In this document: positions 62,832 to 64,000 of the stretch, one piece after another
Numbering within the stretch: the stretch's first letter is position 1
Layout of the letters: every line of letters begins with the position of its first letter
Source of the DNA: Notospermus geniculatus
Lineage: Eukaryota > Nemertea > Pilidiophora > Heteronemertea > Lineidae
Direction: 5' to 3'
Assembly (NCBI GenBank): GCA_002633025.1
Contig: NMRB01000146.1
Coordinates: 337,325 to 401,324, forward strand
DNA length: 64,000 nucleotides
Translations under genes and position numbers: made by a program
The notes under the pieces: generated by a model
Told to the model about the DNA's origin: nothing
The model's input: only the letters and a program-made list of their open reading frames with translations
The model's database searches: none

Positions 62832-63439
62832 ACAAGGAAAAATGTCCGTGTCACTTGCACTGCCGTGCGATCGTTCGTGAAACTGGTAGCGAATGTCATG
62901 TAAAGTCTGACCGTCAAATCTTTCATTCGTCGGGCATTTTCTCTTGGGGACAATGTTTACTTTTACCCCAGCTTTCTTTTTCAATTACATGTATTTTATA
63001 TCTTTGCTCATTGCTATAAGCGATTTGTCCTATCTGTCGACCAAACGTATTGGTTCCCGATGCCGTCGCCAAGGGCAAAGGCATCGGTGTTGTCTTCATC
63101 AGTGCCGTCAACCTTGCCGAACATATATCTTGACATTTCTGCCCTCGTAGCTAGCGGCTTTCCCATTCTAAAAATAGTGCTGCGGGGGCTGACAGAATCC
63201 AGGATTAAGGTGACAACCAACACCGATGCTAACCTGGTTCCCTGGGCTCCGACGGTGNATGTGTTTTTATAGATAGATCGCCACATTTGTCTGTGTGTTA
63301 CCCACTGAAGGGAGTAAGAAATAAAAGTGGAAAATAAGAAGTGGGAAATTTTGGAATTTTGCGCGAATTTTTCAAATTCTCGAATTGAGAGAAACTTTTT
63401 TTCCCCGTTTTGAGAAATATCGCCCGAAAAATCAGACAA
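62754..63439 (-). other. Open but unrecognised minus-strand frames between the direct repeats
   Basis: Two minus-strand frames (62754-62984 and the upstream part near 63014-63256) look more protein-like than most here, with stretches such as ATRAEMSRYMFGKVDG and CPTNERFDGQTLHDI. They could be exons of an unknown gene, but no splice sites or family confirm this. Confidence 0.25.
63258..63258. other. Single N at a contig-like junction
   Basis: The direct repeat copy 2 starts at the next base. Other single N positions are 36930 and 39236. Confidence 0.9.
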
Positions 63440-64000
63440 AATACATGTATCTGGTCATTTTAAGAAAATTTCTCAAAATGGGAAAACAAATTCTCCCAAT
63501 TTGAGAAAATGAAAAATTCGCGCAAAATTCCAAAATTACCCACTTCTTATTTTCCACTTTTATTTCTGACTCCCTTCCACTGTCAAGTCCTTATTCCGTC
63601 AGACAATAGTAGCGGAACACTCACAGATGGGAACACTCAAAAATGTTACACCGGGACTATAGTTTCGTTCTGCATTGCAAAAGAAACCACCCTGCAATAT
63701 CTTTTCAGAGGTAAAAATGAGTTTTTTACGCCAAGTTCTCAATCCAATAACGCACGTACACAAAGTATCACATTCAAAACGTTAAACCCTTTGGCGACAG
63801 TGAAATATTGCTCCAACGTTTAATCATCTAATATAGAATACGGCAGCCCTATTGTCTTCATTCATTAATCATAGCCCAAGGACGGCGACTTCCCTACCTA
63901 GAAATTATTCATAGAACGTAAATCACGGCTGTCTTACACAATAGACGCCGGGGACACGGCGGATTTTCATTTTCACAACCGGTGTAAGAAGAAGAATTTC
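63259..64000 (+). repeat. Direct repeat, copy 2, cut by the window end
   Basis: Begins immediately after the single N and repeats 62355-62831 with substitutions and a MITE insertion. Confidence 0.9.
63308..63576. mobile_element. 269-bp MITE with 6-bp target-site duplication, present only in copy 2
   Basis: AAGGGAGTAAGAAATAAAAG and the inverse CTTTTATTTCTGACTCCCTT form ~60-bp arms (GTGGAAAATAAGAAGTGGG continues). CCACTG flanks both ends (63302-63307, 63577-63582) and occurs once at the empty site in copy 1. Confidence 0.9.

Overview
The window is nuclear DNA from an animal. The genes have many short exons with GT-AG introns, the encoded proteins are metazoan (a cilia protein, a mitochondrial dioxygenase and an M2 metallopeptidase), and most of the non-coding space is short inverted-repeat elements, SINE pieces and minisatellites. 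Frequent AGGCCT and TACATGTA words, a tRNA-derived SINE with a 'GTGTATAAATGGGTACC' body, and signs of high heterozygosity suggest a marine invertebrate. An echinoderm, hemichordate or amphioxus fits best, but the species cannot be fixed from sequence alone.

Three genes can be modelled completely, with every splice phase agreeing. (1) 9959-18897 (+) is a single-domain angiotensin-converting-enzyme-like M2 peptidase, 11 exons and 631 codons. The zinc site is intact, but several substrate-carboxylate-binding residues are replaced or absent. (2) 22220-29250 (-) is CFAP57 (WDR65), 15 coding exons and 1216 codons, with a WD-repeat half followed by a coiled-coil half. (3) 30710-32646 (+) is ALKBH7, 4 exons and 268 codons, a mitochondrial Fe(II)/2-oxoglutarate dioxygenase-like protein. 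CFAP57 and ALKBH7 are head to head, and a 5'-UTR splice acceptor upstream of the CFAP57 start suggests they share a promoter near 30.5 kb.

Layout: 1-9.9 kb is intergenic and rich in foldback elements, including one with a clear 9-bp target-site duplication. 10-19 kb is the ACE-like gene, whose introns hold a palindromic 112-bp tandem array, several MITEs and a SINE nested in a MITE. 19.3-22.2 kb is mostly featureless. 22.2-32.7 kb is the CFAP57/ALKBH7 pair. 33-64 kb has no recognisable gene. It holds mariner-like, piggyBac-like and other non-autonomous elements, minisatellites of 109 bp and about 105 bp, and two large direct duplications.

Both large duplications (42.8 versus 45.1 kb, 62.4 versus 63.3 kb) begin at the first base after an N gap. 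They look like unmerged alternative haplotypes rather than real duplications. If so, each displays an empty and a filled site for a different MITE. No RNA gene, CRISPR array or autonomous transposase gene was found.
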